64,000 nt of DNA, taken from Rhizobium sp. BK602. GTDB taxonomy: Bacteria > Pseudomonadota > Alphaproteobacteria > Rhizobiales > Rhizobiaceae. The notes beneath the pieces were generated by a model. It searched no databases and was not told the origin of the DNA. It was given only the letters and a program-made list of their open reading frames with translations. Location: assembly GCF_014195095.1 (NCBI RefSeq), contig NZ_JACIBC010000006.1, positions 62,001-126,000 on the forward strand. Direction: 5' to 3'. Numbering within the stretch: position 1 is the first letter of the stretch; each line of letters starts with the position of its first letter. Position numbers and translations under genes: made by a program. This document shows, one piece after another, positions 45,412-54,131 of the stretch.

Positions 45412-46632
45412 ATGTCGTCAAGTCATGGTAACAACGTAGCGCGCATCGTCAACGATTCCGCTGATGCCGAAGTGGATGTGCGGGGGGTCGGCGGAGCCGC
45501 CGAAGCGCCTTCCGCCGAGACGCGCGGCAATCCAGCCCCCGCCCAGGCTGCGCCTGCATCTCCGGCACAGGTGGCCCCACCGCCGGCCGAGAAGAAGCGG
45601 CGCAGCCTGGTCTTGCCGATCATCATCGTTGCGGCGCTCGTCGGCGGCGGCTGGTACGGCTATGACTGGTGGACGACCGGCCGCTTCATGGTCTCCACCG
45701 ACGATGCCTATATCGGCGGCGATATCGCCATCATCCAGCCGAAGGTCACCGGCTACGTCGCCAAGGTGAATGTCGTCGCCAACCAGCAGGTCAAGGCCGG
45801 CGACGTGCTCGCCGTGCTCGACGATGGCGACTACAAGCTGGCGCTGGAACAGGCGCAGGCCTCGCTCGACACCGAACAGCTTTCGCTGCACACGATCGAC
45901 GCGCAGATTGCCGCCGCGCAAGCGACGCTTGCGCAGTCGCAGGCCCAGAAGGTCGCCCTTGAGGCGACGGTGCGCGGCGCGCAGATCACCCAGACCCGCG
46001 CCGCCGAGCTGCAGGCCAAGTCGGTCGGCACCACGGCCTCGCTCGACAGCGCCAATATCGCGCTCGACCAGGCCAAGGCGAACCTCGTCGGCGGCGATGC
46101 CGCCATCGCCTCGGCACAGGCCAACATCAACCTGCTGCAGGCCCAGCGCCGCCAGGCCGAAAGCACGATCAAGGGCCTCGAGGCCGCTCGCGACAAGGCT
46201 GCGCGCGACCTTTCCTTCACCGTCCTGAAGGCGCCCTATGACGGCATCGTCGGCAACCGCTCGGTCCAGGAAGGCGATCTCGTGTCGCCCGGCCAGAAGC
46301 TGATGGCGCTGGTTCCGACCCGGCAGCTCTACATCGATGCCAATTTCAAGGAAACGCAGATCCAGCATCTGGTTCCCGGCTCGAAGGTGAAGGTCCATGT
46401 CGACGCCTTTAGCGACGATCCGATCGTCGGCACCGTCGAATCGATCTCGCCGGCCTCCGGCTCGGTCTTCTCGCTGCTGCCGCCGGAGAACGCGACGGGC
46501 AACTTCACCAAGATCATCCAGCGCGTGCCGGTTCGCATCGCTCTGCCGCAGGACGCACTCGATACCGGTCGTCTGCGCGCCGGCCTGAGCGTCGTTGTCG
46601 ACGTCGACACCCGCACGGCGCCGAACAAGTAA
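45412..46632 (+). CDS. emrA: HlyD/EmrA family membrane fusion protein
   Basis: A 406-residue periplasmic adaptor. After a Pro/Ala-rich cytoplasmic N-terminus, one membrane helix lies at about 63-83. The split lipoyl domain starts at IIQPKVTGYVAKV, followed by a long coiled-coil hairpin rich in Ala/Gln (about 150-270) and a beta-barrel with PYDGIVGN and GQKLMALVP. It links the EmrB-type inner-membrane pump to an outer-membrane channel. It begins the emrAB operon downstream of the TetR operators; an in-frame start further upstream would lie in the operator region. Confidence 0.92.
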   Translation: MSSSHGNNVARIVNDSADAEVDVRGVGGAAEAPSAETRGNPAPAQAAPASPAQVAPPPAEKKRRSLVLPIIIVAALVGGGWYGYDWWTTGRFMVSTDDAYIGGDIAIIQPKVTGYVAKVNVVANQQVKAGDVLAVLDDGDYKLALEQAQASLDTEQLSLHTIDAQIAAAQATLAQSQAQKVALEATVRGAQITQTRAAELQAKSVGTTASLDSANIALDQAKANLVGGDAAIASAQANINLLQAQRRQAESTIKGLEAARDKAARDLSFTVLKAPYDGIVGNRSVQEGDLVSPGQKLMALVPTRQLYIDANFKETQIQHLVPGSKVKVHVDAFSDDPIVGTVESISPASGSVFSLLPPENATGNFTKIIQRVPVRIALPQDALDTGRLRAGLSVVVDVDTRTAPNK

Positions 46633-46658
46633 GAGATCAAGCTCGGGAGAGACGCGCC

Positions 46659-48266
46659 ATGTCGTCCGCCAGCACTACAGCCGGGTCGCCCCCTCGTGCG
46701 GCCGGCCCCGCCGCGCCGCCCGCGGCAGACCACATCGATACGAAAAAGCTCATCGCCTTCCTGGCGATGGTGCTTGGCATGTTCATGTCGATCCTCGACA
46801 TCCAGATCGTGTCCGCCTCGCTCAGCGAAATTCAGGCCGGCCTGAGCGCCGGCTCGGATGAAATCGGCTGGGTGCAGACGGCCTATCTGATTGCCGAAGT
46901 CATCATGATCCCGCTGTCGGGAACGCTGGCGCGCATCATCTCGACGCGCTATCTCTTCGCGATCTCGGCCGCCGGCTTCACCGCGGCGAGCGCGCTGGCG
47001 GCGACCGCCACCAACATTGACCAGATGATCATCTACCGCGCGATCCAGGGTTTCATCGGCGGCGGCATGATCCCCTCGGTCTTCGCGGCCGCCTTCACCA
47101 TCTTCCCGCCGTCGAAGCGCAACGTCGTTTCGCCGATCATCGGCCTGATCGCCACGCTGGCGCCGACCATCGGCCCGACCGTCGGCGGCTATCTCTCCAA
47201 CGCCTTCTCCTGGCACTGGCTGTTCCTGGTCAATATCCCGCCGGGCATCGTCGTCGCCATCGTCACCTGGAACTTCATCGATTTCGACAAGCCCGAGCTG
47301 TCGCTGATGAAGAAGTTCGACTGGTGGGGCCTATTTTCGATGGGCGTCTTCCTCGGCGCGCTGGAATATGTGCTGGAAGAGGGCAACACCAACGACTGGT
47401 TCAATGACAATTACATCGTGGCGGGCGCCATCGCTTCCGCCGTCGGCGCGATCGTCTTCTTCTATCGCGCCTTCACCGTGGAGTTCCCGGTGGTGGACCT
47501 CAGGGCCTTCACCAACAAGAATTTCTCCTTCGGCTCGATGTTCTCCTTTGTCATGGGGATCGGTCTTTATGGCCTGACTTATATCTATCCGCTCTATCTC
47601 GCCCGTATTCGCGGCTATGATTCCCTGCAGATCGGCGAGACGATGTTCGTTTCGGGTCTGGCGATGTTCTTCACCGCGCCGCTTGCCGGCATGCTGTCGA
47701 ACAAGGTCGACCTGCGCATCCTGATGATCATCGGTTTCACCAGCTTTTCGGCCGGCACCTATATCATGATGCACCTGACGGCGGACTGGGATTTCTACGA
47801 GCTGATGATCCCGCAGATCCTGCGCGGTTTCGGGCTGATGCTGTGCATGGTGCCGATCAACAATATCGCGCTCGGAACCATGCCGCCCGCCCGCATGCGC
47901 GGCGCCTCCGGCCTGTTCAACCTGACGCGCAACCTCGGCGGCGCGGTTGGCCTTGCCATCATCAACACGCTGCTGACGAACCGGCAGGACCACCACTATT
48001 TCCACCTGCGCGACAATATCCAATGGGGCAACCAGGCGGCCGTCAGCCAGCTGAACAACATGGCGACCAGCTTCAGCGCCTCGGGGCTGGACGGCACGCA
48101 GGCCGCGTTGAAACAGATGGTCAACATGACGACGCAGCAGGCGGTGATCCTGTCCTTCAGCGATATCTTCCTGATGCTGACCATCCTGTTCCTGGCGATG
48201 ATCCTTGGCGTGCTGATGCTGAGCAAGCCGAATGCCACGGGCGGCGGCGGTGGCGGCGGCCACTGA
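46659..48266 (+). CDS. emrB: EmrB/QacA-type multidrug efflux MFS transporter (DHA2, 14 TM)
   Basis: A 535-residue inner-membrane proton antiporter with the 14-helix DHA2 pattern. Family motifs include LDIQIVSASL in helix 1 and GPTVGGYLSNAFSWHWLF, the antiporter motif C region, around residue 170. It ends with a Gly-rich tail. It exports hydrophobic drugs or uncouplers together with EmrA, whose gene ends 26 bases upstream. A perfect terminator follows. Confidence 0.94.
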   Translation: MSSASTTAGSPPRAAGPAAPPAADHIDTKKLIAFLAMVLGMFMSILDIQIVSASLSEIQAGLSAGSDEIGWVQTAYLIAEVIMIPLSGTLARIISTRYLFAISAAGFTAASALAATATNIDQMIIYRAIQGFIGGGMIPSVFAAAFTIFPPSKRNVVSPIIGLIATLAPTIGPTVGGYLSNAFSWHWLFLVNIPPGIVVAIVTWNFIDFDKPELSLMKKFDWWGLFSMGVFLGALEYVLEEGNTNDWFNDNYIVAGAIASAVGAIVFFYRAFTVEFPVVDLRAFTNKNFSFGSMFSFVMGIGLYGLTYIYPLYLARIRGYDSLQIGETMFVSGLAMFFTAPLAGMLSNKVDLRILMIIGFTSFSAGTYIMMHLTADWDFYELMIPQILRGFGLMLCMVPINNIALGTMPPARMRGASGLFNLTRNLGGAVGLAIINTLLTNRQDHHYFHLRDNIQWGNQAAVSQLNNMATSFSASGLDGTQAALKQMVNMTTQQAVILSFSDIFLMLTILFLAMILGVLMLSKPNATGGGGGGGH

Positions 48267-48293
48267 ACATTGACCTATCCTCTTGCGACAAAA

Positions 48294-48321
48294 GGGCTTC
48301 CCACGACGGGAAGCCCTTTTT
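48294..48321 (+). terminator. rho-independent terminator of emrAB
   Basis: GGGCTTCCC (48294-48302) and GGGAAGCCC (48308-48316) pair perfectly around ACGAC, followed by five T. Confidence 0.9.
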
Positions 48322-48349
48322 CGTTATGGCGGTGGACAGGAAAATTCTT

Positions 48350-48450
48350 AGAGCCTTTCCGCTTTTCTTCGAATCGCGAAAACGCTCCATCTTCTTGTTT
48401 TTTCGCATTCCGGACGGAAAACTGCCGCGCACTTTTCCTGGAATTGCTCC
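48350..48450. repeat. dispersed intergenic repeat, copy B
   Basis: It shares CATTCCGGACGGAAAACTGC and ACTTTTCCTGGAATTGCTCC (with small changes) with the copies at 4289-4359 and 60613-60715. It also has an upstream AGAGC...GAATCGCGAAAACGCTCC segment. It lies between emrB and the LacI gene. Confidence 0.75.
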
Positions 48451-48460
48451 GGGCAAAAAA

Positions 48461-48486
48461 ATTTCTGATTTACGTACATCAGAAAT
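48461..48486. promoter_or_regulatory. 26-bp near-perfect palindrome upstream of the xylose LacI gene
   Basis: Outer arms ATTTCTGAT (48461-48469) and ATCAGAAAT (48478-48486) are exact complements; the inner TACGTA (48471-48476) is itself palindromic, leaving only one mismatched pair. It is 30 bases before the regulator start, so autoregulation or control of the whole xyl operon is likely. Confidence 0.65.
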
Positions 48487-48515
48487 CGCAGTAAGGGTTG
48501 GGTCAGGAGGAGCGG

Positions 48516-49541
48516 ATGAGACCCACCGTATTCGATATCGCCGCCGCAGCGGGCGTCAGCCTCGCGACCGTGGACCGGGTGCTGAACCAGCGCCCGGGCG
48601 TGCGTCTGGTGACGCGCGAGAAGGTGGAAGCGGCCATCCGCGATATCGGCTACATTCGTGACGTGGCGGCCGCCAACCTCGCCAAGGGCCGCGTCTACCC
48701 GCTCGTCTTCGTCCTGCCGGCCGGCGACAATTCCTTCATGCACGGGCTCCATGCCGAGGTGCGCCAGGCGATGACGCGCTCGGCTCTCGAGCGCACCGAG
48801 ATCCGCATCGTCGAGGTGCCGGCCTTCGATCCGCCGGCGCTGGTGGCGGCGCTCGACGCGCTGCGGGACGAGGATATTGCCGGCGTTGCGCTGGTGGCGA
48901 CCGATGCGCCGGAGGTGCGTGCCGCCGTCGACCGGCTGGTGGATGCCCGCATTCCCGTCGTCACCCTCGTTTCGGACCTCACCGGCTCGGCGCGGCATCA
49001 TTATGCCGGCGTCGACAATATCGCCGCGGGCCGGACGGCGGCGCGGCTGCTCGGCCGTTTTCTCGGCGGACGCAAGGGCGACATCACCGTGCTTGCCGGC
49101 TCCATGCTGGTGCGTGACCATCGCGAGCGCCTGCAGGGTTTTGCCGCCCTCATGGCGTCGGAATTTCCGCAATTGCGGCTGCTGCCGGTGCTCGAAGGCC
49201 GCGACGATCCGGACATCGCCAACGGGCTCGTTTCCGATGCGCTGTCGAGGGACAAGGACATTATCGGCGTCTACAGCCTCGGCGCCGGCAATCGCGGCCT
49301 GATCCGGGCGCTCAAGGCGGCGGGGCAGGGGCATGACCTGACGGTGGTCGTCCACGAGCTCACCGAGCATACCCGCGCGGCGCTGCTGGACGGCACCATC
49401 GATGCCGTTCTCAATCAGGATGCCGGCCATGAAGTGCGCAGCGCCATCCGCGTGCTGAAGGCGACGGCCGACGGCCAGGGGGTCATTGCCGCCCAGGAGC
49501 GCATCCGTCTCGATATTTTCTTGCAGGACAATCTGCCCTGA
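48516..49541 (+). CDS. LacI family transcriptional regulator of the xylBA operon
   Basis: A 341-residue LacI protein with its helix-turn-helix at the very N-terminus (TVFDIAAAAGVSLATVDRVL) and a periplasmic-binding-protein-like sensor domain. AGGAGG at 48505-48510 fixes the ATG. It is 39 bases upstream of xylB in the same direction, so it is probably part of the operon it controls. Its ligand should be xylose or a related pentose. A near-perfect palindrome precedes the gene. Confidence 0.9.
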   Translation: MRPTVFDIAAAAGVSLATVDRVLNQRPGVRLVTREKVEAAIRDIGYIRDVAAANLAKGRVYPLVFVLPAGDNSFMHGLHAEVRQAMTRSALERTEIRIVEVPAFDPPALVAALDALRDEDIAGVALVATDAPEVRAAVDRLVDARIPVVTLVSDLTGSARHHYAGVDNIAAGRTAARLLGRFLGGRKGDITVLAGSMLVRDHRERLQGFAALMASEFPQLRLLPVLEGRDDPDIANGLVSDALSRDKDIIGVYSLGAGNRGLIRALKAAGQGHDLTVVVHELTEHTRAALLDGTIDAVLNQDAGHEVRSAIRVLKATADGQGVIAAQERIRLDIFLQDNLP

Positions 49542-49580
49542 CCATCGAAACAGGTGGCAGATCATAGGGAGTTACATCTG

Positions 49581-51038
49581 ATGTATTTGGGTCTCGACCT
49601 CGGAACCTCCGGCGTCAAAGCGATGCTGATCGACGGCGACCAGAAGATCATCGGCTCGGCCAATGGCGGGCTCGACGTGTCGCGTCCGCATCCCGGCTGG
49701 TCGGAACAGGAGCCGGCGCATTGGATCAGCGCCACCGAGGAGGCGATCGCCGGCCTCAAGGCGACGCATCCGAAGGAGCTGGCCGCCGTGCGCGGCATCG
49801 GGCTTTCCGGACAGATGCATGGCGCGACGCTGCTCGATGCCGACGACAAGGTGCTGCGCCCCTGCATTCTCTGGAACGACACGCGCAGCTATCATGAGGC
49901 GGCAGCCCTCGATGCCGATCCGCGTTTCCGGGCGCTGACCGGCAACATCGTCTTTCCCGGTTTCACCGCGCCGAAGCTTGCCTGGGTCGCCAAGTATGAA
50001 CCCGATATCTTTGCCAAAGTGCGTTGGGTGCTGCTGCCGAAGGACTATCTGCGCCTGTGGCTGACCGGCGAACATATCTCGGAAATGTCGGATTCGGCCG
50101 GCACCTCCTGGCTCGACACCGGCAAGCGCAAATGGTCGTCCGAGCTGTTGGCCGCCACCGGCCTCGATGAGAAGCAGATGCCAAGCCTGGTGGAAGGCAC
50201 GGATGCCGCCGGCAAGCTGCGTGGCGAACTGGCGTCGAAATGGGGTATCGCCGGCGATGTCGTCGTTGCCGGCGGGGCAGGGGACAATGCCGCTTCCGCC
50301 TGCGGTATGGGCACGGTCAGCCATGGCGCCGCCTTCGTCTCGCTCGGCACGTCCGGCGTGCTGTTTGCCGCCAACGGCGCCTATCTGCCGAAGCCGGAAA
50401 GCGCCGTGCATGCCTTCTGCCACGCGCTGCCCAATACTTGGCACCAGATGGGCGTCATCCTGTCGGCGACCGATGCGCTGAACTGGCATTCGACCGTCAC
50501 CGGCAAATCGGCCGCCGAATTGACGGGCGAACTCGGGGAGACGCTGAAGGCGCCGTCGAGCGTCACCTTCCTTCCCTATCTCTCCGGCGAGCGCACACCG
50601 CACAATGACGCGACGATCCGCGGCGCTTTCATCGGCCTCGGCCACGAGAGCGGCCGCGCCGTCCTCACCCAGGCGGTGCTCGAAGGCGTCAGTTTCGCCA
50701 TCCGTGACAATCTCGAGGCGCTGCGCTCGGCCGGCACCGATATCGCCCGCGTCACGGCGATCGGCGGCGGGTCGCGCTCGCGCTACTGGCTGGCCTCGAT
50801 CGCCACCGCGCTCGGCATTCCGGTGGACTTGCCGGCCGACGGCGATTTCGGCGCGGCCTTCGGTGCTGCCCGTCTTGGCCTGATCGCGGCGACCGGAGCC
50901 GATCCGATCGCGGTCTGCACGCCGCCACGGACGGCAGGCACGATCGAGCCGGTCACCGCACTCACCGGCGCCTATGAGGATGCCTACAAACGCTACCGCG
51001 CGCTCTATCCGGCCATCAAGCCGCTGAGCGCGGTCTAA
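49581..51038 (+). CDS. xylB: xylulokinase
   Basis: The 485-residue FGGY kinase starts YLGLDLGTSGVKAM and has GLSGQMHGATLLD and RPCILWNDTRS, which are typical of xylulokinase. The catalytic Asp is in GGAGDNAASA. It phosphorylates D-xylulose from XylA, feeding the pentose phosphate pathway and thus the transaldolase at 25200. AGGGAG at 49566-49571 precedes the ATG at 49581. A RIME-like repeat separates it from xylA. Confidence 0.95.
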   Translation: MYLGLDLGTSGVKAMLIDGDQKIIGSANGGLDVSRPHPGWSEQEPAHWISATEEAIAGLKATHPKELAAVRGIGLSGQMHGATLLDADDKVLRPCILWNDTRSYHEAAALDADPRFRALTGNIVFPGFTAPKLAWVAKYEPDIFAKVRWVLLPKDYLRLWLTGEHISEMSDSAGTSWLDTGKRKWSSELLAATGLDEKQMPSLVEGTDAAGKLRGELASKWGIAGDVVVAGGAGDNAASACGMGTVSHGAAFVSLGTSGVLFAANGAYLPKPESAVHAFCHALPNTWHQMGVILSATDALNWHSTVTGKSAAELTGELGETLKAPSSVTFLPYLSGERTPHNDATIRGAFIGLGHESGRAVLTQAVLEGVSFAIRDNLEALRSAGTDIARVTAIGGGSRSRYWLASIATALGIPVDLPADGDFGAAFGAARLGLIAATGADPIAVCTPPRTAGTIEPVTALTGAYEDAYKRYRALYPAIKPLSAV

Positions 51039-51044
51039 GGGGCC

Positions 51045-51169
51045 CCCCTCACCGTGCCCTCTCCCCGAGGGGAGAGGGATACCGAGCTTGTGGCAGCCGC
51101 CCATACCTCTCCCCTCGGGGAGAAGGTGGCCCGCCCTTCGACAAGCTCAGGAGGTCGGATGAGGGGGCG
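51045..51169. repeat. RIME-like palindromic intergenic repeat, copy 2
   Basis: It carries CCCTCTCCCC/GGGGAGAGGG (51058-51079), a second hairpin CTCTCCCC/GGGGAGAAGG (51116-51126) and the common CCTTCGACAAGCTCAGG segment, ending GGATGAGGGGG. It is shorter and more divergent than copies 1 and 3. It lies between xylB and xylA. Confidence 0.75.
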
Positions 51170-51222
51170 TTACCGGCAAAATGAAGAACACTCGAATACC
51201 CAAAACCCTGAGGAGACAGGAC

Positions 51223-52533
51223 ATGAACACCGGATTTTTCGGCGATATCGCCAAGATCAAGTATGAGGGGCCGGACAGCGCCAATCCGCTGGCCTTCCGC
51301 TACTACAACAAGGATGAAGTGGTGCTCGGCAAGCGCATGGAAGACCATCTGCGCTTCGCCGTTGCCTATTGGCACACCTTCACCTGGCCGGGCGGCGATC
51401 CCTTTGGCGGCCAGACCTTCCTGCGTCCGTGGTTCCAGGACACGATGGAAGCCGCCAAGCTGAAGGCCGATGTCGCCTTCGAATTCTTCTCCCTGCTGGA
51501 CGCGCCCTATTATTGCTTCCATGACGCCGACGTGCGCCCGGAAGGCAAGAATTTCGCCGAGAACACCAAGAACCTCAACGAGATCGTCGACTACTTCGCC
51601 CAGAAGCAGGCCGATACCGGCGTCAAGCTACTGTGGGGCACGGCGAACCTCTTCTCGAACCGCCGCTTCATGTCGGGTGCCGCCACCAATCCGGACCCGG
51701 ACGTCTTCGCCTTCTCGGCCGCGACCGTGAAGACCTGCATGGACGCCACCCACAAGCTCGGCGGCGAGAACTACGTGCTCTGGGGCGGCCGCGAGGGTTA
51801 TGAGACCCTGCTCAACACCGACCTGAAGCGCGAGCTGGATCAGATGGGTCGCTTCCTCAACCTCGTGGTCGAATACAAGCACAAGATCGGCTTCAAGGGC
51901 GCGATCCTGATCGAGCCGAAGCCGCAGGAGCCGACCAAGCACCAGTACGACTACGATGTCGCGACCGTTTATGGCTTCCTGAAGAAGAACGGCCTCGAAA
52001 ACGAGGTGAAGCTCAATATCGAGCAGGGTCACGCCATCCTCGCCGGTCATTCCTTCGAGCATGAGCTGGCGCTCGCCAACGCGCTCGGCATCTTCGGCTC
52101 GATCGACATGAACCGCAACGACTACCAGTCCGGCTGGGATACCGACCAGTTCCCGAACAATGTTCCGGAAATGACCTTGGCCTACTATCAGGTTCTGGCC
52201 GGCGGCGGCTTCCAGAGCGGCGGCACCAACTTCGACGCCAAGCTGCGCCGTCAGTCGCTCGATCCGGAAGATCTGCTCATTGGCCATATCGGCGGCATGG
52301 ATTGCTGCGCCCGCGGCCTGAAGGCTGCCGCGAAGATGATCGAGGAGAAGGCGCTCTCCCAGCCGCTCGCCGACCGTTATGCCGGCTGGGATTCGGCCGA
52401 GGGACAGAAGCTGCTGCGCGGCGAATATTCGCTCGACCAGATCGCCCAGTGGGTCGAGAGTAAGGATATCAACCCGCAGCCGAAGTCCGGCAAGCAGGAA
52501 CTGCTGGAAAACATCGTCAATCGTTACGTTTGA
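51223..52533 (+). CDS. xylA: xylose isomerase
   Basis: A 436-residue isomerase of the longer class II type. Metal and substrate residues are in [15 protein letters not shown] and [18 protein letters not shown], with the sugar-ring His in [10 protein letters not shown]. It converts D-xylose to D-xylulose in the cytoplasm. AGGAGACAGG upstream fixes the ATG at 51223. It follows xylB after a repeat and shares its regulator. A stem-loop follows the stop. Confidence 0.96.
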   Translation: MNTGFFGDIAKIKYEGPDSANPLAFRYYNKDEVVLGKRMEDHLRFAVAYWHTFTWPGGDPFGGQTFLRPWFQDTMEAAKLKADVAFEFFSLLDAPYYCFHDADVRPEGKNFAENTKNLNEIVDYFAQKQADTGVKLLWGTANLFSNRRFMSGAATNPDPDVFAFSAATVKTCMDATHKLGGENYVLWGGREGYETLLNTDLKRELDQMGRFLNLVVEYKHKIGFKGAILIEPKPQEPTKHQYDYDVATVYGFLKKNGLENEVKLNIEQGHAILAGHSFEHELALANALGIFGSIDMNRNDYQSGWDTDQFPNNVPEMTLAYYQVLAGGGFQSGGTNFDAKLRRQSLDPEDLLIGHIGGMDCCARGLKAAAKMIEEKALSQPLADRYAGWDSAEGQKLLRGEYSLDQIAQWVESKDINPQPKSGKQELLENIVNRYV

Positions 52534-52544
52534 TCGACAAGATC

Positions 52545-52570
52545 CGGGAGGCGGTGCTCATCGCCTCCCG
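52545..52570. terminator. stem-loop between the convergent xylA and VOC genes
   Basis: CGGGAGGCG (52545-52553) pairs perfectly with CGCCTCCCG (52562-52570). There is no T-run on the plus strand, so it may act by stabilising mRNA ends or as a weak bidirectional terminator. Confidence 0.5.
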
Positions 52571-52572
52571 AG

Positions 52573-52929
52573 CTACCGCCGGAAGGCACGGCTCGAAATG
52601 GCTATGGAATTTCCTGAAGGGTCCCTGGCATTGGCGAAGACATAACCGTCTGCCTGATGCAAAGGTCCGAATTCAAGTCCCTCGGCAGCGCATTTGGCGC
52701 GGAAAGCTTCGACATCTTCCACGTCGAAGACCAGTTTCACGAGCACCTGGCCCATCTTTTGGGCCTTTCCTGCCTGATGGATCATCAGATTGGCGCCGCC
52801 ATCCTGCGCCACTAGTTCGACAATCCGGTCGCCTTCGAGCCTGAGTGGCTTGAAGCCAAAATGCTTCTCGTAAAAGCTGATCGTCGCTTCGACATCGCGG
52901 ACGTAGAGGGTGATTCTACCGAGCCGCAT
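52573..52929 (-). CDS. VOC family (glyoxalase/bleomycin resistance-like) protein
   Basis: The 118-residue protein has the paired beta-alpha-beta modules of the VOC fold: ITLYVRDVEATISFYEKHFG at the N-terminus and VKLVFDVEDVEAFRAKC then DPSGNSIAIS in the second half. One or more metal ligands may be present (Glu in IVELV), but the reaction is not predictable. It lies 11 bases downstream of the LacI gene in the same direction, so they are probably co-transcribed, although a functional tie to sugar use is not apparent. Confidence 0.87.
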   Translation of the reverse strand: MRLGRITLYVRDVEATISFYEKHFGFKPLRLEGDRIVELVAQDGGANLMIHQAGKAQKMGQVLVKLVFDVEDVEAFRAKCAAEGLEFGPLHQADGYVFANARDPSGNSIAISSRAFRR

Positions 52930-52940
52930 CGTTGACCCGC

Positions 52941-53966
52941 CTATCGCCGCATGCGCGATGGCGCCGATACCGAGTTGCGGACTACCAGATCCGGCCGCAG
53001 CAGGATTTCCGTTTCGGCTGGCTGCCCATTCGACAGGAGTTCGAGCAGGAGCGCCATCGCATGCTTGCCGATGGCGGTGCGTGGCTGCCGGATTGTTGTC
53101 AGCGAGGGTGACATGAACACGGCCTGGGGCACATCGTCGAAACCGGTCACCGAAAAATCCCCAGGGATATCGTAGCCGCGCGCCCTGAGCCCGATCATGA
53201 CGCCGATGGCGGTCTGGTCGTTGACGCACATGAAGGCGGTGGGCAGCGTGTCGCGCATGAACAGCTGCTCGACAGCCAGCCGCCCGCTTTCAATGGTGCC
53301 GTCGCCTTCGACGATGATCCGGAGATCGGCATTGACGCCGGCGGCATCCAGCCCGGCCTCGTAGCCCATCCGCCGCCGGCTATAGGCGAGGCGGGTGCGC
53401 GAATCGCCGATGAAGGCGATCTTGCGGTGGCCTTCCGCAATCAGCAGATCGACGGCCTTGCGGGCTCCGGCGATATCGTCGACGCCGACATAGGGAATGC
53501 CGCCGTTGAAGACCGGCTCGAAGACGCCGACGCTCGGCGGCAGGCGCGCCGTCATCGTCTGGTGCCCGAAGGGCAGGATGCCGGTGAACAGGATAAGCCC
53601 CGCCGCCTGGTTCGAATTCAGGAATTTCAGATATTCCAGCCCGCGCTGGGCATCGTTCTGCGTATGGCCGATCAGAATGCCGTAGCCGTGTGACCGCGCT
53701 TCGTTTTCCAGTCCAATGAGAATGCTGGAGAAATTCGGGTCGCCAATATCGGGGGCTACGACGAGGATCATGTTCGACCGGCCGAGCCGCAGGCTGCGGG
53801 CCATGGCGTTGGTCGTGTAACCGGTGATCGCAATCGCCTGATTGACCTTCAGCCGCGTCGAATTGGCGACCTTCTCCGGCATATGGATGGCCCGGGAGAC
53901 CGTGGCGATCGAAACATTGGCAATCCGGGCGACGTCTTCGATGGTTGCGGGCGTGGAATTCGACAC
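52941..53966 (-). CDS. LacI family transcriptional regulator of the CUT2 sugar operon
   Basis: A 341-residue LacI protein with the helix-turn-helix TIEDVARIANVSIATVSRAI at about residues 7-27 and a sugar-binding domain. The GTG start at 53966 gives the usual short N-terminus; much longer frames exist upstream but would run through the operator region and the ABC ATPase gene. It is divergent from the ATP-binding gene at 54132, and two palindromic TGTAAA-NN-TTTACA sites lie between them. It should repress the transporter until its sugar is present. Confidence 0.9.
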   Translation of the reverse strand: MSNSTPATIEDVARIANVSIATVSRAIHMPEKVANSTRLKVNQAIAITGYTTNAMARSLRLGRSNMILVVAPDIGDPNFSSILIGLENEARSHGYGILIGHTQNDAQRGLEYLKFLNSNQAAGLILFTGILPFGHQTMTARLPPSVGVFEPVFNGGIPYVGVDDIAGARKAVDLLIAEGHRKIAFIGDSRTRLAYSRRRMGYEAGLDAAGVNADLRIIVEGDGTIESGRLAVEQLFMRDTLPTAFMCVNDQTAIGVMIGLRARGYDIPGDFSVTGFDDVPQAVFMSPSLTTIRQPRTAIGKHAMALLLELLSNGQPAETEILLRPDLVVRNSVSAPSRMRR

Positions 53967-54060
53967 TGCGTTCTGCCTTGGGTCTCGTCTCGCACCGGAC
54001 ACTACACAGACTTCGGTTGAGGTCAAAGGCGACCCCGAAATTTTGTGCAATACACAATGA

Positions 54061-54096
54061 TGTAAACCTTTACACTCCATATGTAAAGGTTTACAT
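54061..54096. promoter_or_regulatory. paired LacI-type operators in the divergent promoter region
   Basis: TGTAAACCTTTACA (54061-54074) and TGTAAAGGTTTACA (54083-54096) are exact reverse complements 8 bases apart. Each arm is itself a TGTAAA/TTTACA palindrome, so two LacI dimers could bind side by side, 36-95 bases from the two start codons. Confidence 0.75.
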
Positions 54097-54131
54097 AGCG
54101 TGGGAACGGGTGGAGCCACAGGGAGGAAACG

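Noticed and set aside
51058-51126. Repeated CTCCCC/GGGGAG hairpins as a CRISPR-like array
   Set aside because: The units are palindromic, irregularly spaced and only two per site; they fit RIME-type elements.
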